Source: MGR-bin208 sp043779285
GTDB lineage: Bacteria > Bacteroidota > Bacteroidia > Chitinophagales > Chitinophagaceae
Assembly (NCBI GenBank): GCA_043779285.1
Contig: JAYWEL010000215.1
Span: 1-7,839 of the forward strand
Length of the DNA: 7,839 bases
Reading direction: 5' to 3'
In this document: positions 7,280 through 7,839 of the stretch, in pieces
Layout: every line of letters begins with the position of its first letter
Position numbering within the stretch: position 1 is the first letter of the stretch
The notes under the pieces: generated by a model
What the model was told of the DNA's origin: nothing
Seen by the model: only the letters and a program-made list of their open reading frames with translations
The model's database searches: none
Translations under genes and position numbers: made by a program

Positions 7280-7420
7280 TCATTCATCAACATTAGTTGG
7301 TTGTGCATTTGAAATCAATTTCCTGTTTTTTAAATCATATTGTTGTCCACTGTTGAGGTAAAAGAAAGGCCGGCCACCTAAATATACCCTTTTATGAAAC
7401 TGATAGTGCTTACGGATAAT
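7280..7420 (-). other. Coding-like island, probable gene relic or very small protein
   Basis: On the minus strand, 46 codons are open between an upstream TAG (7421-7423) and a TGA (7280-7282). The translation looks like real protein: KHYQFHKRVYLGGRPFFYL, then NSGQQYDLKNRKLI and a polar end. There is no ATG, GTG or TTG near the beginning; only ATT/ATC codons are available at the 5' end. It lies 15 bases after the stop of the DUF5777 gene on the same strand, so it would be co-transcribed. It may be the truncated end of a former downstream gene or a frameshifted small gene. I do not recognise the family. Confidence 0.3.
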
Positions 7421-7435
7421 CTAAACATTTAATCA

Positions 7436-7839
7436 TTAAAAATTCCACAATCTTGTAATATTAAAACCAATTACAAACTGACCTTCCCTGTAATCGTTCC
7501 GGTTAAACACATTGTTGCTCTGCGGCACAATACCATAATAATTTCCGGCAAATACCTGGAAAGCATGTGAACTGGTGGTGGTTTCAAATCCAAAAGAAAT
7601 ATTCGGATGAGGGTTGTTGGTGGTATGTTGTGTCAATGGCTGATCATAACCAACTATGATGGCAGACTTTTCGGTTATTTTATACCTACCAAGTGCTGAA
7701 ATGGCCATATGTCCATTTTCCATTTTCTTTTGTATCAAACCGTTTTTATCAACATAGGCTTCTACATTATTAAACCAGGAAAGGCTGGGAGCCACCTGCA
7801 TAGAAAACTTGTCGGTAATTTTGCGGGCAATAATCAACT
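7436..7839 (-). CDS. DUF5777-type beta-barrel protein, C-terminal part (5' end outside window)
   Basis: The minus-strand frame is open from the right edge to a TAA at 7436-7438, giving about 134 residues. The first full codon at the edge is TTG and is best read as an internal leucine (LIIARKITDKFSMQVAPSLS), so the gene continues beyond the window. The pattern matches the end of DUF5777 proteins: a K(I/F)TDK(F/L)S strand, an ALGRYKITEKSAIIVGYDQPL segment, an ISFGFETTTSSHAFQVF strand with a conserved-looking histidine, and the terminal GQFVIGFNITRLWNF. An aromatic last residue is usual for outer-membrane barrels recognised by the BAM machinery. In many Bacteroidota, genes of this family sit next to YceI-like and cytochrome c genes; whether that holds here lies outside the window. 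Confidence 0.85.
   Translation of the reverse strand, partial: LIIARKITDKFSMQVAPSLSWFNNVEAYVDKNGLIQKKMENGHMAISALGRYKITEKSAIIVGYDQPLTQHTTNNPHPNISFGFETTTSSHAFQVFAGNYYGIVPQSNNVFNRNDYREGQFVIGFNITRLWNF

Larger units (their letters stand above)
6989..7435. other. Intergenic region: promoter side of the secreted-protein gene, plus relic sequence
   Basis: About 450 bp without an intact gene. The first 300 bases are A/T-rich with homopolymer runs and no long open frame on either strand. They must contain the promoter of the minus-strand gene ending at 6988, but I could not define its boxes. A perfect hairpin, CGAATA-AGGG-TATTCG, lies at 7218-7233. Beyond 7280 the sequence looks protein-like on the minus strand (separate entry) and includes the 8-bp palindrome GGCCGGCC at 7368-7375. 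Confidence 0.5.

Noticed and set aside
7368..7375. GGCCGGCC palindrome as a regulatory or attachment site
   Set aside because: It is a single occurrence inside a coding-like island and is explained there by Gly-Arg-Pro codons.
1..7839. Mobile element, CRISPR array, tRNA/rRNA, toxin-antitoxin or phage-defence module
   Set aside because: I saw no spaced direct repeats, transposase or integrase motifs, cloverleaf folds or small paired genes of those kinds.

Overview
The window reads as an AT-rich chromosomal segment of a Bacteroidota bacterium, most likely from the Chitinophagaceae/Sphingobacteriia side. Evidence for this: starts without Shine-Dalgarno sequences but with A-rich leaders; secreted proteins with short signal peptides ending in (Y/F)S|Q or AQ; and a set of families typical of that group (a YcbB-type L,D-transpeptidase, a GHL10/DUF187 glycoside hydrolase lipoprotein, a DUF5777 beta-barrel protein, a DUF3298 secreted protein, a small porin-like barrel). 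Family assignments come from reading the proteins by eye, without database searches.

Layout. The plus-strand left third holds the last codons of a membrane protein (1-92), a broken DUF3298 gene with two frameshifts and an in-frame stop (153-1208), and an intact L,D-transpeptidase gene (1323-2921). Everything to the right is on the minus strand and converges on the transpeptidase gene: a small outer-membrane beta-barrel protein (3014-3544), a four-helix DoxX-like membrane protein (3703-4110), a GHL10 lipoprotein with a C-terminal fibronectin-like domain (4247-5761), an uncharacterised secreted protein (6215-6988) followed by a strong intrinsic terminator (6164-6196), and the 3' part of a DUF5777 beta-barrel gene running off the right edge (7436-7839).

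How the genes fit together. Nearly every gene product is exported or membrane-bound, so this is a cell-envelope neighbourhood rather than a metabolic operon. Two genes may act on peptidoglycan: the L,D-transpeptidase would make 3-3 crosslinks (or attach proteins), and the GHL10 protein belongs to the family of E. coli DigH, which cuts denuded glycan strands. They lie on opposite strands with two genes between them, so any functional link is speculation. Gaps of more than 100 bp separate most genes, so most are probably transcribed singly.

The intergenic stretches show decay: besides the DUF3298 pseudogene, two short islands (about 5998-6123 on plus and 7280-7420 on minus) look like coding sequence but lack a start. 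I saw no phage, transposon, CRISPR array, tRNA, rRNA or defence module, and nothing that I can defend as a new biological system. The observations most worth checking are the multiply broken DUF3298 gene, the two relic islands, the unknown secreted protein and the repeat-like terminator.
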